DNA from: Mesorhizobium sp. B2-4-15
GTDB taxonomy: Bacteria; Pseudomonadota; Alphaproteobacteria; Rhizobiales; Rhizobiaceae
Length of the DNA: 64,000 bases
Assembly (NCBI RefSeq): GCF_006658505.1
Contig: NZ_VFUZ01000026.1
Span: 1-64,000, forward strand
Reading direction: 5' to 3'
In this document: positions 47,432 to 57,233 of the stretch, piece by piece
How the letters are laid out: the number at the start of each line of letters is the position of its first letter
Numbering within the stretch: the first letter of the stretch is position 1
Translations under genes and position numbers: made by a program
Notes under the pieces: model-generated
What the model was told of the DNA's origin: nothing
Databases searched by the model: none
The model's input: the letters and a program-made list of their open reading frames with translations, nothing else

Positions 47432-48157
47432 CTATGACTTGGCCTCCAGGCCAATCATCTCGTGGCTTTCTTCCTCGGCGAGCTGTTCGGTGCCGTAGGC
47501 CTTCAGGAACATGTTGACACCCGACCTGACGATGTGGTCGATCTCTTCCTGGTTCGGAGCCTTGGTCCGGTAGGCGAAGATGCACTGCCGGAAAAGCCCG
47601 GCCAGGCAAAGCTCGGTGAACTGATAGGCGGCAAGATCGACATCGTCGATCTTGAGCAGGCCACGTTCGACGGCTGCATTGAGGAACGTCACGACCTTGT
47701 CATGGCCGCGTTTGGGGCCGCGCTCGTAAAAGCGCGCGCCCATGTCGGGAATCCTGTCGGAAGCGCCGATCACCGTGCGTTGCGCCTGGATGACCTTGGC
47801 CGAGGTGATCTTCATGGACAGCACCTTGCCGAACTTCACCAGCGTCTGGCGCAGGTCGTCGGCACGGTCGAGCATGTCGTACATGTTCTTGAAGATGGTG
47901 CCGCGCTCTTCCTCGATCAGCGCCTCGAACAGCTCTTCCTTGTTGGCGAAGTAAACATAGATGGTGCCTTTCGACACGCCGGCTTCACGCGTGATGTCGT
48001 TCATCGACGCGGCCTCGAAGCCCTTGTCGATGAAGACACGGCGGGCGCCATCGATGATCTGGCTGCGCTTGACCGGATCCTGTCCAGCCGCCGGGCGGCC
48101 ACGGCGCAGGCTCTCCAACAGGTCGCACTGTTCCTTGTCAACATCGGGTTCGGCCAT
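47432..48157 (-). CDS. TetR/AcrR-family repressor of the second efflux cassette
   Basis: A 241-residue TetR protein. The N-terminal HTH (about 33-78) reads IIDGARRVFIDKGFEAASMNDITREAGVSKGTIYVYFANKEELFEALI, a perfect family match; the C-terminal ligand domain is variable. GAGGTG precedes the ATG. It is divergent from the EmrA-type adaptor gene, and two matching inverted repeats lie between the two starts, so autoregulation and repression of the pump are predicted. Confidence 0.94.
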   Translation of the reverse strand: MAEPDVDKEQCDLLESLRRGRPAAGQDPVKRSQIIDGARRVFIDKGFEAASMNDITREAGVSKGTIYVYFANKEELFEALIEEERGTIFKNMYDMLDRADDLRQTLVKFGKVLSMKITSAKVIQAQRTVIGASDRIPDMGARFYERGPKRGHDKVVTFLNAAVERGLLKIDDVDLAAYQFTELCLAGLFRQCIFAYRTKAPNQEEIDHIVRSGVNMFLKAYGTEQLAEEESHEMIGLEAKS

Positions 48158-48180
48158 CGGATGACACCTCGAAAATAATT

Positions 48181-48196
48181 CGAACCAACCGGTTCG
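48181..48196. promoter_or_regulatory. TetR operator 1
   Basis: CGAACCAACCGGTTCG is a perfect inverted repeat of CGAACC/GGTTCG with a four-base centre. It lies 24 bases upstream of the tetR start. The same half-sites recur at 48245-48260. Confidence 0.7.
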
Positions 48197-48244
48197 ATTG
48201 CCTCTTGATATGGTCCTCTTTTCGCGCTATGTCAACGGCCGGAT

Positions 48245-48260
48245 CGAACCGAACGGTTCA
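48245..48260. promoter_or_regulatory. TetR operator 2
   Basis: CGAACCGAACGGTTCA repeats the same half-sites (one mismatch) with a four-base centre. It is followed by TATTAT (48262-48267), a possible -10 for the adaptor gene that starts at 48286, so binding here would block it. Centre-to-centre distance from operator 1 is 64 bases. Confidence 0.7.
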
Positions 48261-48285
48261 GTATTATAACAATTAGAGAGATGTC

Positions 48286-49473
48286 ATGTCCTCGAACGCG
48301 CCCTCGACCGCCGAAGTCCGTCCTTTTCCCCACGCCAAGGTTGCCCCGGCGACGGAAGCACCGGAAGTCCCTTTCCAGCCTGTCGTTGCACCGCCGCCCG
48401 CGGAGGCGCCGGCAAGGAAGAAGCGTTCGGTGCGCTCGTTCCTGCTGCCGATCATTGGCCTTGCCCTTCTGACCGGTGGCGCCTGGTATGGCTATGACTA
48501 CTGGACCACGGGCCGTTTCATGATTTCGACCGACGACGCTTACGTCCAGGCAGACATGGCGTTCGTTTCGCCCAAGATTTCCGGCTATGTCGATCAGGTC
48601 AAGGTCAGCGAGAACCAGGTGGTCAAGGCCGGCGACCCGCTGCTGACGATCGACGACGGCGACTACAGAATAGCCGTTGCCCAGGCCGAGGCGCAGATTT
48701 CCACGCTGGCGAAGACGCTCGACCGTATCGACGCGCAGACCAAGGCCGCGCAGGCGTCCCTGCAGCAGGCGCAGGCGCAGAAGGTCGCCGACCAGGCGGC
48801 CGCCGACAACGCCGCCCGCGCCCAGCAGCGCGCCGCGCAACTGGTCAAGACGCATGTCGGCACCCAGGCACAGCTGGACGACGCCCAGACCGCGCTCGAC
48901 CAGGCCAATGCCGCTCTCGTCGGCGCCGACGCGCAGATCGCGGCCGCCCAGGCCAATATCGGCGTGCTCGAGGCGCAGCGCGCCGAGTCGGCGAGCACGC
49001 TCGCATCCTTGCAGCTCAGCCACGACAAGGCCGCGCGCGACCTGTCCTTCACCGTGCTCAAGGCGCCCTATGACGGTATCGTCGGTAACCGTTCGGTCGA
49101 GCAGGGCGACCTCGTCAGCCCCGGCCAGAAACTCGCCGTCGTCGTGCCGATGGACAAGCTTTACATCGTCGCCAATTTCAAGGAGACGCAGCTTGCCCGG
49201 CTGGTGCCGGGCGAAAAGGTCAATATCTCGGTCGACGCCATCGACGGCAAGCCCATCCAGGGAACCGTCTCGTCACTCGCTCCGGCGTCAGGCGCGGTGT
49301 TCTCGCTGCTGCCGCCCGAGAACGCCACCGGCAACTTCACCAAGGTGGTGCAGCGCATCCCGGTCCGCATCGATGTCCCGGCCGATGCCCTGAAGACCGG
49401 CAAGTTGCGCGCCGGGCTCAGCGTTGTCGTCGCCGTCGACAGCCGCACGGCGCCGGCCACGACCAGCAACTAA
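48286..49473 (+). CDS. HlyD/EmrA-family periplasmic adaptor
   Basis: A 395-residue membrane-fusion protein like the one at 44341 but only distantly similar: Pro/Ala-rich cytoplasmic tail, one membrane helix (about 48-66), DDAYVQADMAFVSPKISGYVDQVKVSENQVVKAGDPLLTI as the first lipoyl half, a coiled coil rich in Ala and Gln, and LKAPYDGIVGNRSVEQGDLVSPGQ as the second half. GAGAG precedes the ATG. It is 72 bases ahead of its pump gene. Confidence 0.94.
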   Translation: MSSNAPSTAEVRPFPHAKVAPATEAPEVPFQPVVAPPPAEAPARKKRSVRSFLLPIIGLALLTGGAWYGYDYWTTGRFMISTDDAYVQADMAFVSPKISGYVDQVKVSENQVVKAGDPLLTIDDGDYRIAVAQAEAQISTLAKTLDRIDAQTKAAQASLQQAQAQKVADQAAADNAARAQQRAAQLVKTHVGTQAQLDDAQTALDQANAALVGADAQIAAAQANIGVLEAQRAESASTLASLQLSHDKAARDLSFTVLKAPYDGIVGNRSVEQGDLVSPGQKLAVVVPMDKLYIVANFKETQLARLVPGEKVNISVDAIDGKPIQGTVSSLAPASGAVFSLLPPENATGNFTKVVQRIPVRIDVPADALKTGKLRAGLSVVVAVDSRTAPATTSN

Positions 49474-49545
49474 GCGCTTTCGGAGGGCGGCTCGGCGGCT
49501 TATCAAGCGCCGGACCGCCCGGCCTGCCTCAAGGAGGCTCAGGAA

Positions 49546-51141
49546 ATGGCAACCGCAATCATCACCGCAGGATCGCCGCCGGCAAGGCCGGCCGTTCCCG
49601 ACACCATCTCGACCCGACGCGTCATCGCCTTCCTGGCGATGGTGTTCGGCATGTTCATGGCGATCCTGGACATCCAGATCGTCTCGGCCTCGCTGGCCGA
49701 GATCCAGGCGGGCCTCAGCGCCAGCTCCGACGAGATCCCGTGGGTGCAGACCGCCTACCTCATCGCCGAGGTGGTGATGATCCCGCTGTCCGGCTTCCTC
49801 AGCCGCATGCTGTCGACGCGCGTGCTGTTCACCATCGCGGCGGCGGGCTTCACCGCAGCCAGCGCTCTTGCCGCGACAGCCACCAATATCGACCAGATGA
49901 TCGTCTATCGCGCCGTGCAGGGCTTCATCGGCGGCGGCATGATCCCGAGCGTCTTTGCCGCGGCCTTCACCATCTTCCCGCCCTCGCGCCGCGCCATCGT
50001 CTCGCCGATGATCGGCCTGGTGGCGACGCTGGCGCCGACCATCGGCCCGACCGTCGGCGGCTATATCAGTCACGCCTTTTCATGGCACTGGCTGTTCCTG
50101 GTCAATGTCGTGCCCGGCATCCTGGTGGCGACCGCGGCCTGGTCGCTGATCGATTTCGACAAGCCCAACCTCAAACTGTTCAACAAGTTCGACTGGTGGG
50201 GCCTGGCCGGCATGGCGGCCTTTCTCGGCTGCATGGAATATGTGCTGGAAGAGGGTCCGAACAATGACTGGCTGCAGGACCAGGCCGTGTTTATCTGCGC
50301 CATCGTCATGACCATCGGCGCGGTGATCTTCTTCTGGCGTGTGTTCACCGCCGAGGAGCCGATCGTTGACCTCAAGGCGTTCAGCAACATCAACTTCGCC
50401 TTCGGCTCGCTGTTTTCCTTCGTTATCGGCATCGGCCTCTACGGGCTCACCTATCTCTACCCGGTGTTCCTCGGCCACATCCGCGGCTACGATTCGATGA
50501 TGATCGGCGAAGCGCTGTTCGTCAGCGGCCTGGCCATGTTCGTCACCGCGCCCATCTCCGGTTTCCTGTCGAGCAAGATGGACCTGCGGCTGATGATGAT
50601 GATCGGCTTCTTCGGCTTCGCCACCGGCACATGGTGGATGACGCATCTGACCGCCGACTGGGATTTTTATGAGCTGCTCATCCCGCAGATCCTGCGCGGC
50701 TGCTCGATGATGCTGTGCATGGTGCCGATTAACAACATCGCGCTCGGCACCTTGCCGCCCGACCGGCTGAAGAACGCGTCCGGCCTGTTCAACCTCACCC
50801 GCAATCTGGGCGGCGCGGTCGGTCTTGCCCTCATCAACACCGTGTTGATCGACCGCAATGCCTTCCACTATGCAAGGCTCGCCGAGCATGTGCAGTGGGG
50901 CAGTGCGGCCGCGCAGACCAAGCTGCAGAACATGACGCTCAACTTCGAGCAGAGCATTGGCCTCGACGCCAGCACCGCCGCGATCTCCAAGCTGTCGGGC
51001 ATGGTCCATCAGCAGGCGGCGCTGCTGTCCTTCATGGATGTGTTCTACCTGCTGACGGTGCTGTTCGCGACGCTTGGCCTGTTCACCATGCTGATCAAGA
51101 AGCCGGCAGCGCCCGGTGGCGGTGGCGGCGGCGGGCACTGA
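49546..51141 (+). CDS. DHA2-family MFS drug exporter, EmrB-type
   Basis: A 531-residue 14-helix exporter. FGMFMAILDIQIVSASLAEIQ, GFLSRMLSTRVLF and WHWLFLVNVVPG stand at the normal positions for EmrB. The C terminus ends in seven glycines and a histidine, an unusual flexible tail. AAGGAGGCTCAGGAA precedes the ATG. It forms a TetR-controlled export unit with the preceding adaptor and is followed by a strong terminator. Confidence 0.94.
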   Translation: MATAIITAGSPPARPAVPDTISTRRVIAFLAMVFGMFMAILDIQIVSASLAEIQAGLSASSDEIPWVQTAYLIAEVVMIPLSGFLSRMLSTRVLFTIAAAGFTAASALAATATNIDQMIVYRAVQGFIGGGMIPSVFAAAFTIFPPSRRAIVSPMIGLVATLAPTIGPTVGGYISHAFSWHWLFLVNVVPGILVATAAWSLIDFDKPNLKLFNKFDWWGLAGMAAFLGCMEYVLEEGPNNDWLQDQAVFICAIVMTIGAVIFFWRVFTAEEPIVDLKAFSNINFAFGSLFSFVIGIGLYGLTYLYPVFLGHIRGYDSMMIGEALFVSGLAMFVTAPISGFLSSKMDLRLMMMIGFFGFATGTWWMTHLTADWDFYELLIPQILRGCSMMLCMVPINNIALGTLPPDRLKNASGLFNLTRNLGGAVGLALINTVLIDRNAFHYARLAEHVQWGSAAAQTKLQNMTLNFEQSIGLDASTAAISKLSGMVHQQAALLSFMDVFYLLTVLFATLGLFTMLIKKPAAPGGGGGGGH

Positions 51142-51209
51142 AGCAAGGAACCGTGGCAGCGGTGATCGGGAAGCTCCTCCAGTCCACGCCCGAAAACCCT
51201 GACCGCGCA

Positions 51210-51241
51210 AAAACTCCGGGTCGCAAGGCCCGGAGTTTTTT
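51210..51241 (+). terminator. Intrinsic terminator, shared by convergent genes
   Basis: AAAACTCCGGG (51210-51220) pairs with CCCGGAGTTTT (51229-51239) around an eight-base loop, with T residues continuing to 51241. It lies between the ends of the pump gene and msrB and reads as a terminator on both strands. Confidence 0.88.
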
Positions 51242-51258
51242 AATTCGGATTAGAGCTT

Positions 51259-51762
<504 letters not shown>

Positions 51763-51960
51763 CACCAATTCCTCCTGTTGTCCTTTTGCCAGACCGCGCC
51801 GCCACGCGGAAATCAAAAGCCGGTGACGGTTCACTCCCGAACGAACTCCGCGCCGTTCGATGTGAACGGCGCGGAGCGCGTGCCGGTTGCCGATCACGGG
51901 AGCGGGACCATGCAATCGACGAGAGCTCTTGCTGCGACTTCGTCGGCGGCAAGTCCTTTG

Positions 51961-52518
51961 TTACATCTTTGGCAGCAAAACCTTGTCGATGACGTGGATG
52001 ACGCCGTTGGACTGTTCGACATCGGCGATCGTCACATCGGCTGCATTGCCGTTCTCGTCCGTGACGGTGACCTTGCCGCCAGCGGCCTTCAGCGACAACT
52101 CGCAGCCGCCGACCGTCTTGACCTTGTGCGTGCCGCCGTCGGCCTTCGCCATCGAGGCTACGTCCGCCGCCATCGCCTTGGCGCCGATCACATGGCAGGT
52201 CAGGATCTTGACGAGCTTGTCCTTGTTCTCGGGCTTGAGCAGCGTCTCGACCGTTCCGGCAGGCAGCGCCGCAAAGGCCTCATTGGTCGGCGCGAAGACC
52301 GTAAACGGTCCGGCGCCCCGCAGCGTGTCGACCAGCCCGGCGGCCTTGACCGCCGCGACCAGCGTCGTGTGATCCTTCGAATTGACGGCGTTGTCGACGA
52401 TGGTCTTGTTGGCATACATGGCGGCGCCGCCAACCATCGGGTTTTGGGCATAGGCGGCGGTGGCCAGCGCGGAGACAACGATCGAACCGGCGAGCAAAAG
52501 GGTGGCGAATCTGCGCAT
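51961..52518 (-). CDS. Fasciclin-domain secreted protein
   Basis: A 185-residue protein: signal peptide (MRRFATLLLAGSIVVSALATAAYA), then one FAS1 domain with the conserved H1 (FTVFAPTNEAFAALP) and YH/H2 (NGVIHVIDKVLLP) blocks. FAS1 domains mediate adhesion and cell-surface contacts; rhizobial members (Nex18-type) have been linked to symbiosis. GAGGAG lies ten bases from the ATG. It follows the anti-sigma gene by 224 AT-richer bases, large enough for its own promoter. Confidence 0.93.
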   Translation of the reverse strand: MRRFATLLLAGSIVVSALATAAYAQNPMVGGAAMYANKTIVDNAVNSKDHTTLVAAVKAAGLVDTLRGAGPFTVFAPTNEAFAALPAGTVETLLKPENKDKLVKILTCHVIGAKAMAADVASMAKADGGTHKVKTVGGCELSLKAAGGKVTVTDENGNAADVTIADVEQSNGVIHVIDKVLLPKM

Positions 52519-52742
52519 GATGTTCAAACTCCTCGGGTTTCTCTTCCCATTTTTGGGGACGCGAAAGATACGGAGCACAAATGCGGGAGTTTCAGAATGT
52601 TTTGTCTTATTTAGCTTATTTAGCTTTAGTGAAGGGATTTATTCCACCCAAAGTTTGCCGGCTCACGCGGTCGCTTGGACATGCGTGACATAAGATGGAT
52701 TGTAATTATTCTGGCGGCGGCCTCGCGGTGAGAGGTGGCGGG

Positions 52743-53465
52743 TCAGATGCCCTTCAGATCGCCGGCCGCGACCACCGGTCCGGTCGGCTGGCCGGTCGGC
52801 GAACCGCCAGATGGCTCCAGGCTGACCGCCAGCACAGCCCCCTGCGCGAGCTTCTGCTGCGTGGCGGGCGAGACGCCGATATGCGCCGTCGCACCGGCCG
52901 GGATGACGCCCATCGAGACCGGCGCGTTCTTGCCCTCGATCATCCACAGTTCGAAGTCCTTGCCGGATGCGAGCGCACCGGAAACATGCGACAGGCTGAC
53001 TTCATGCCGTTCTGAATCATAGACGGCGAGATATTTGACGTCGCTGCCGTCGGCGGCGAGCGAGGCGACCAGCCGCGTCTGCGGCTGTTCCGCCGGCCGA
53101 TTGACATAGGGGACCGTGACATAGAGTGCCAGTGCCGCGACAGCCGCGGTGGCCAGCCCGCGCCAGAAGGCGAGGCTGGACCATAGGCCGGCGCGCGGCT
53201 CGGCGGCCGGCTCGGTGGCGCCGGAGAACAGGCGGCGATCGACCGCGGTCTTCACCGCTGCCGGCGGCTCGACGTCCGGATAGGCGGCGGCGAGCGGCGA
53301 CAGGCGGGCCTCCCAGCCGTCGACGAGCCGCGCGAAATCGGCCTCGGCGTCGATCCGCCTGGACGCAATCCGCCGTTCTTCCGCCGGCAGAACGCCGAGA
53401 ACGTATTCGGCGGCGAACAGGTCGTCGCCGCCACGTTCCGGTCCATTGTCCTCTGCCAGCGTCAT
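52743..53465 (-). CDS. Anti-sigma factor, RskA-type
   Basis: A 240-residue membrane protein: an N-terminal cytoplasmic sigma-binding region with AAEYVLGVLPAEERR (typical of RskA-like anti-sigma factors), a single transmembrane helix (about 105-122; LATAAVAALALYVTVPY) and a periplasmic C-terminal domain with GKDFELWMIEGKNAPVSMGVI, the RskA C-terminal motif. It would hold the sigma factor inactive until a periplasmic signal. The ATG overlaps the sigma stop (ATGA). Confidence 0.92.
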   Translation of the reverse strand: MTLAEDNGPERGGDDLFAAEYVLGVLPAEERRIASRRIDAEADFARLVDGWEARLSPLAAAYPDVEPPAAVKTAVDRRLFSGATEPAAEPRAGLWSSLAFWRGLATAAVAALALYVTVPYVNRPAEQPQTRLVASLAADGSDVKYLAVYDSERHEVSLSHVSGALASGKDFELWMIEGKNAPVSMGVIPAGATAHIGVSPATQQKLAQGAVLAVSLEPSGGSPTGQPTGPVVAAGDLKGI

Positions 53466-54025
53466 CTTTCCAGGCATTCCCTGAGTTTCATCAGGCTACG
53501 GCGCAGCCAGGTACGCATGGTGTTCAGCGGCACGCCGTGGCGCTCCGCAAGTTCGGCATAGCTTTCGCCCTTGAGATAAGCGCCCCGGACGGCCGCCGCC
53601 CGGTCCTTCTCCAGCTCGTCGAGACAATGATGGACGCGTTCGGATTCGTCGCCCGCCACCACCATCGCTTCGGGTCCAGGCGCCGGATCGGCCACGTCGA
53701 GCGCGGCATCGATATCGGCGGATGGCTTGCGCCGCGCCCTGACGCGATCGATCGCGTGATTGCGGGCGATCGCCACCAGCCAGGAGATCGGGCTCAGGTC
53801 GGAGACGGCAAAGCGGTCCGCCTTTGTCCATATCTTGACGAAGACTTCCTGCAACGCTTCTTCCGCATCTCCCCGGTCGTTCAATACACGAAGGCACACG
53901 CCGAAAAGTTTCGCGCTGGTCCGCCGGTAGAGCAGATCGAACGCGGCCCGATCCTTCATGGAAGTCCGGACGATCAGCTTCGTGATGTCCTGCGGCGTCA
54001 TGCGGGGCAAATTAGGTGATTGCAT
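53462..54025 (-). CDS. ECF sigma factor (SigK/RpoE-like)
   Basis: A 187-residue ECF sigma factor. Region 2 is DRAAFDLLYRRTSAKLFGVCLRVLNDRGDAEEALQEVFVKIWTKADRF and region 4 is SYAELAERHGVPLNTMRTWLRRSLMKLRECL, together the DNA-binding parts. ISWLVAIARNHAIDRVR is the region 2.4 end. Two starts are possible (54025 or 54001, MTPQDITK), neither with a good ribosome site. It is coupled to the anti-sigma gene. The anti-sigma type and the neighbouring fasciclin gene favour the SigK branch. Confidence 0.93.
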   Translation of the reverse strand: MQSPNLPRMTPQDITKLIVRTSMKDRAAFDLLYRRTSAKLFGVCLRVLNDRGDAEEALQEVFVKIWTKADRFAVSDLSPISWLVAIARNHAIDRVRARRKPSADIDAALDVADPAPGPEAMVVAGDESERVHHCLDELEKDRAAAVRGAYLKGESYAELAERHGVPLNTMRTWLRRSLMKLRECLER

Positions 54026-54038
54026 TGTATTTGCAACG

Positions 54039-54052
54039 ACGGAATATTCCGT
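54039..54052. promoter_or_regulatory. Perfect 14-base palindrome between sigma and amidase genes
   Basis: ACGGAATATTCCGT is a perfect palindrome, 14 bases upstream of the sigma-factor start and 85 bases upstream of the divergent amidase gene. It is a candidate operator; its binding protein is unknown. Confidence 0.4.
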
Positions 54053-54137
54053 GCGCCTAAAGTTCCGGCGTTCCGGCGCCGGCTTCAATTGCCAAGTAAA
54101 TCGCCGCTGGCTAACTTGGGGGAGTGGGGAAGCACTG

Positions 54138-55634
54138 ATGTCGATCGAACGGATCCTTTGGGAGGAAGACGCAACCAGCCTCGCCAGCATGGTGCGTAAG
54201 GGCGACCTGTCCGCGATCGAACTGACCAATGCGGCGATCGCGCGCGCCGAGGCCACCCGGCCCGAGATCAATGCCACGGCCGAACCGCTCTATGACGCGG
54301 CACGGGCACGGGCAAAGACCATCGACCGCTCGCTGCCGCTGGCCGGCGTTCCCTTTGCCATCAAGGACCTCGGCATTGCCATCAAAGGCGTGCCGTCGCA
54401 TGGCGGCAGTCGCATTCCGGCCTGGCTGCCCGACTTCAATTCGACCATGACCGAGCGCTACCTCGCCGCCGGGCTGATCCCGATCGTCACCTCGACATCG
54501 CCCGAGCATGGGCTTCGGCTGATGACCGAATCAAAAGCCTTCGGCATCACCCGCAATCCCTGGAACATCGGCCACACCAGCGGCGGCTCGTCGGGTGGCG
54601 CGGCGGCGCTGGTCGCCGCCGGCGTCGTGCCGGTGGCGCATGCTTCCGATGGCGGCGGCTCGATCCGCGTGCCTTCCGCCTGCACCGGGCTTGTCGGCCT
54701 CAAGACCTCGCGCGGCCGCATCCCGCTGACGCCGCTGGTGAGCGAAAGCTGGTACGGCATGGTGGTCGACCATGCCGTTACCCGCTCGGTGCGCGATTGC
54801 GCGCTGCTGCTCGACCTCACCCATGGCCCCGACTCCTTGTCGCCCTATGCGGCGCTGCCGCCGAAGGGCACATTCGCCGCCGCCGCGGCGCGCGATCCCG
54901 GCAAGCTCAGGCTGGCCGTGTATCGCAAGTCGCCGCTTGGCCTGCCGATTTCGGCCGAGACGCTTGTCGCGCTGGACACGGCGGTGGCGCTCGCCCGCGA
55001 AGGCGGCCATACGGTCGAGGACATCGACCTGCCCTTCATCGGCCGCGATTTCTTCGCCGACTTCTGCAGGACGGTCGCTTCCGCCGTTGCCGGCATGCTG
55101 CGGGCGGAAAAGCTGCGCGTCGGCCGTTCCGTCACCGGCGACATCGAGCGCGCCACGCGGGTGCTCGGCCGGTTGGGCGAAATGATCTCGGCCGGCGAGA
55201 CCTATGCCGGCCTGCAGCGGCTGCACGCCGCCTCGCGGCAACTGATCGCCGAGACCGCGCAATATGACGCCGTGCTGATGCCCATCATAGCCCACCCGCC
55301 GCTTGTCTGCGGCGCCATGGACCCGAAAGGCGCCGATGAGCTGATCGAAAACCTTCTCGACAAGCTGCATCTCACGCCCCTGCTGAAGCTGAAGCCATTG
55401 TTCGGCCAGCTGATGGACAAGAGCCTTTTGTTCACCCACTGGCCGGCGATTCACAATGTCAGCGGCCAGCCGTCGATCGCGCTGCCGGTCCATGTGACGG
55501 ACGCCGGCCTGCCTCTCGGCATCCAGGCCGCCGGCCGCCCGGGCGACGAGGAGACGCTTTTGTCGTTCGCCGCGCAGATGGAGAAGATTTCGGGTTGGCT
55601 GAAGCAGCGGGCACCGCTGATGGTGCCTTCATGA
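54138..55634 (+). CDS. Amidase (amidase-signature family)
   Basis: A 498-residue amidase-signature hydrolase cleaving small amides, like GatA, AmiC or 6-aminohexanoate hydrolases. The Ser-cisSer-Lys triad is present: Lys in PFAIKDLGI, and GHTSGGSSGGAAALVAAG with the catalytic serines; GGGSIRVPSACTGLVGLKTSRGRIP follows as usual. No gatB/gatC is near, so a catabolic enzyme rather than the tRNA amidotransferase. The ATG at 54138 follows GGGGAAGCACTG; the longer frame is not conserved. Confidence 0.92.
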   Translation: MSIERILWEEDATSLASMVRKGDLSAIELTNAAIARAEATRPEINATAEPLYDAARARAKTIDRSLPLAGVPFAIKDLGIAIKGVPSHGGSRIPAWLPDFNSTMTERYLAAGLIPIVTSTSPEHGLRLMTESKAFGITRNPWNIGHTSGGSSGGAAALVAAGVVPVAHASDGGGSIRVPSACTGLVGLKTSRGRIPLTPLVSESWYGMVVDHAVTRSVRDCALLLDLTHGPDSLSPYAALPPKGTFAAAAARDPGKLRLAVYRKSPLGLPISAETLVALDTAVALAREGGHTVEDIDLPFIGRDFFADFCRTVASAVAGMLRAEKLRVGRSVTGDIERATRVLGRLGEMISAGETYAGLQRLHAASRQLIAETAQYDAVLMPIIAHPPLVCGAMDPKGADELIENLLDKLHLTPLLKLKPLFGQLMDKSLLFTHWPAIHNVSGQPSIALPVHVTDAGLPLGIQAAGRPGDEETLLSFAAQMEKISGWLKQRAPLMVPS

Positions 55635-55787
55635 TGACGAGGTCGTGAGCCACCCGAATATGACAGCAAAGCCATTTGCGGGCGACGCCAATTCCCGCTA
55701 AGACGCCGCCGTTCTTTCCACGTGCATGTCGCCCAAAGGTGCTCAGGTGTTTTGGGACGACGACATACATATCCAAAGCCGGGAACC

Positions 55788-56687
55788 ATGCCGATGACGG
55801 ACGTCGCCGCCACCGCCGAAATGCAAGCCGCCCTCCTGTCGCGGGCGCTGCCCTACATGCAGCGCTACGAGAACAAGACGGTCGTTGTGAAATATGGCGG
55901 CCACGCCATGGGCGACAGCGAACTCGGCAAGGCCTTCGCCCGCGACATTGCTTTGTTGAAGCAGTCTGGCGTCAATCCGATCGTCGTCCATGGCGGCGGG
56001 CCGCAGATCGGCGCAATGCTGACCAAGATGGGCATCGAATCCAAATTCGAGGGCGGCCTGCGCGTCACCGACCAGAAGACGGTCGAGATCGTCGAAATGG
56101 TGCTGGCCGGCTCGATCAACAAGGAGATCGTCGCCCTGATCAACGCCGAGGGCGAATGGGCGATCGGCCTGTGTGGCAAGGACGGCAACATGGTGTTCGC
56201 CGAAAAGGCGCGCAAGACGATGATCGACCCGGACTCCAACATCGAGCGGGTGCTTGATCTCGGTTTCGTCGGCGAGCCGGTCGAAGTCGACCGCACGCTG
56301 CTCGACCTTCTGGCGCGCTCCGAAATGATCCCGGTGCTGGCGCCGGTGGCGCCCGGCCGCGACGGTCACACTTACAACATCAATGCCGACACTTTTGCCG
56401 GCGCCATCGCCGGCGCCTGCAAGGCCTCTCGCCTTTTGTTCCTGACCGACGTGCCCGGCGTGCTCGACAAGAACAAGAAGCTGATCGACGAGCTGACCGT
56501 CGCCGAGGCCAGGGCGCTGATCAAGGACGGCACGGTCTCTGGCGGCATGATCCCCAAGGTCGAGACCTGCATCGAAGCGATCGAGCGCGGTGTCGAGGGC
56601 GTCGTCATCCTCAACGGCAAGACCGCGCATTCCGTACTGCTCGAACTCTTCACCGAGCACGGCGCCGGCACGCTGATCGTGCCCTGA
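55788..56687 (+). CDS. argB: Acetylglutamate kinase
   Basis: A 299-residue N-acetylglutamate kinase, the second step in arginine biosynthesis. VVVKYGGHAMG (substrate and nucleotide lysine), VVHGGGPQIG, the NAGK core TYNINADTFAGAIAGA and LFLTDVPGVLDKN are all present; the protein is of the arginine-sensitive hexameric type by its N-terminal helix. GGGAACC precedes the ATG (a second ATG follows at 55794). In relatives it usually follows engB. Confidence 0.97.
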   Translation: MPMTDVAATAEMQAALLSRALPYMQRYENKTVVVKYGGHAMGDSELGKAFARDIALLKQSGVNPIVVHGGGPQIGAMLTKMGIESKFEGGLRVTDQKTVEIVEMVLAGSINKEIVALINAEGEWAIGLCGKDGNMVFAEKARKTMIDPDSNIERVLDLGFVGEPVEVDRTLLDLLARSEMIPVLAPVAPGRDGHTYNINADTFAGAIAGACKASRLLFLTDVPGVLDKNKKLIDELTVAEARALIKDGTVSGGMIPKVETCIEAIERGVEGVVILNGKTAHSVLLELFTEHGAGTLIVP

Positions 56688-56720
56688 GGTGGTGCGGCGA
56701 CAGCGCTGGCTGACACGCGC

Positions 56721-57179
56721 CTAATCCGGCAGGGCCGCGACCGCCACGATTTCGACGACGAGGTCGGGATGGGCGAGTGCGGCGACTCCGATCACTTCCG
56801 ACGGTGGCGGATTGTTGTAGCTGCAATGCTTGGGACAGTGCTCGGCGAAAAATTCATCCATCACGTCCAACCGAAAATTTGGCGAGCTGAGGGCACCTCC
56901 GTTCGGGAATGGTCCCGTGACGTATTGAGTGATCTTGATGAGGTGTTCGAGCGAACTGCCGAGCTCCTCCAGATCTGATTTGATGTTCATCAGAATGGAG
57001 CGCCATTGCGTCGCTGCGTCACCAACGGCACCGCCCTTGCCACTGGACGGATCGTAATTTTCGGCGGTGCCTGTATTGCCGGCAAGAAAGACATATCCCT
57101 TGGCTCCCGTCACGACAGTGCCTTTTCCCCAAGGCATCTGCCGGTCACCCTTCATCTTCTTGTACGTGACAAGGTTCAT
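56721..57179 (-). CDS. RidA/YjgF-family protein
   Basis: A 152-residue RidA-superfamily protein; true RidA hydrolyses reactive enamines and imines. The chain TGAKGYVFLAGNTGTAENYD and GSSLEHLIKITQYVTGPF are family-like, but the catalytic Arg of RidA (a conserved R in a YxxPxR block) is not clearly found near the C terminus, so it may be one of the Rid subfamilies of unknown activity. AGGAGGAAGCG sets the start at 57179. It converges on argB. Confidence 0.88.
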   Translation of the reverse strand: MNLVTYKKMKGDRQMPWGKGTVVTGAKGYVFLAGNTGTAENYDPSSGKGGAVGDAATQWRSILMNIKSDLEELGSSLEHLIKITQYVTGPFPNGGALSSPNFRLDVMDEFFAEHCPKHCSYNNPPPSEVIGVAALAHPDLVVEIVAVAALPD

Positions 57180-57233
57180 CGCTTCCTCCTGCCGGTAGCC
57201 AGCGGCCCAATTGCAAAGTTAGCGCATTGCCCG

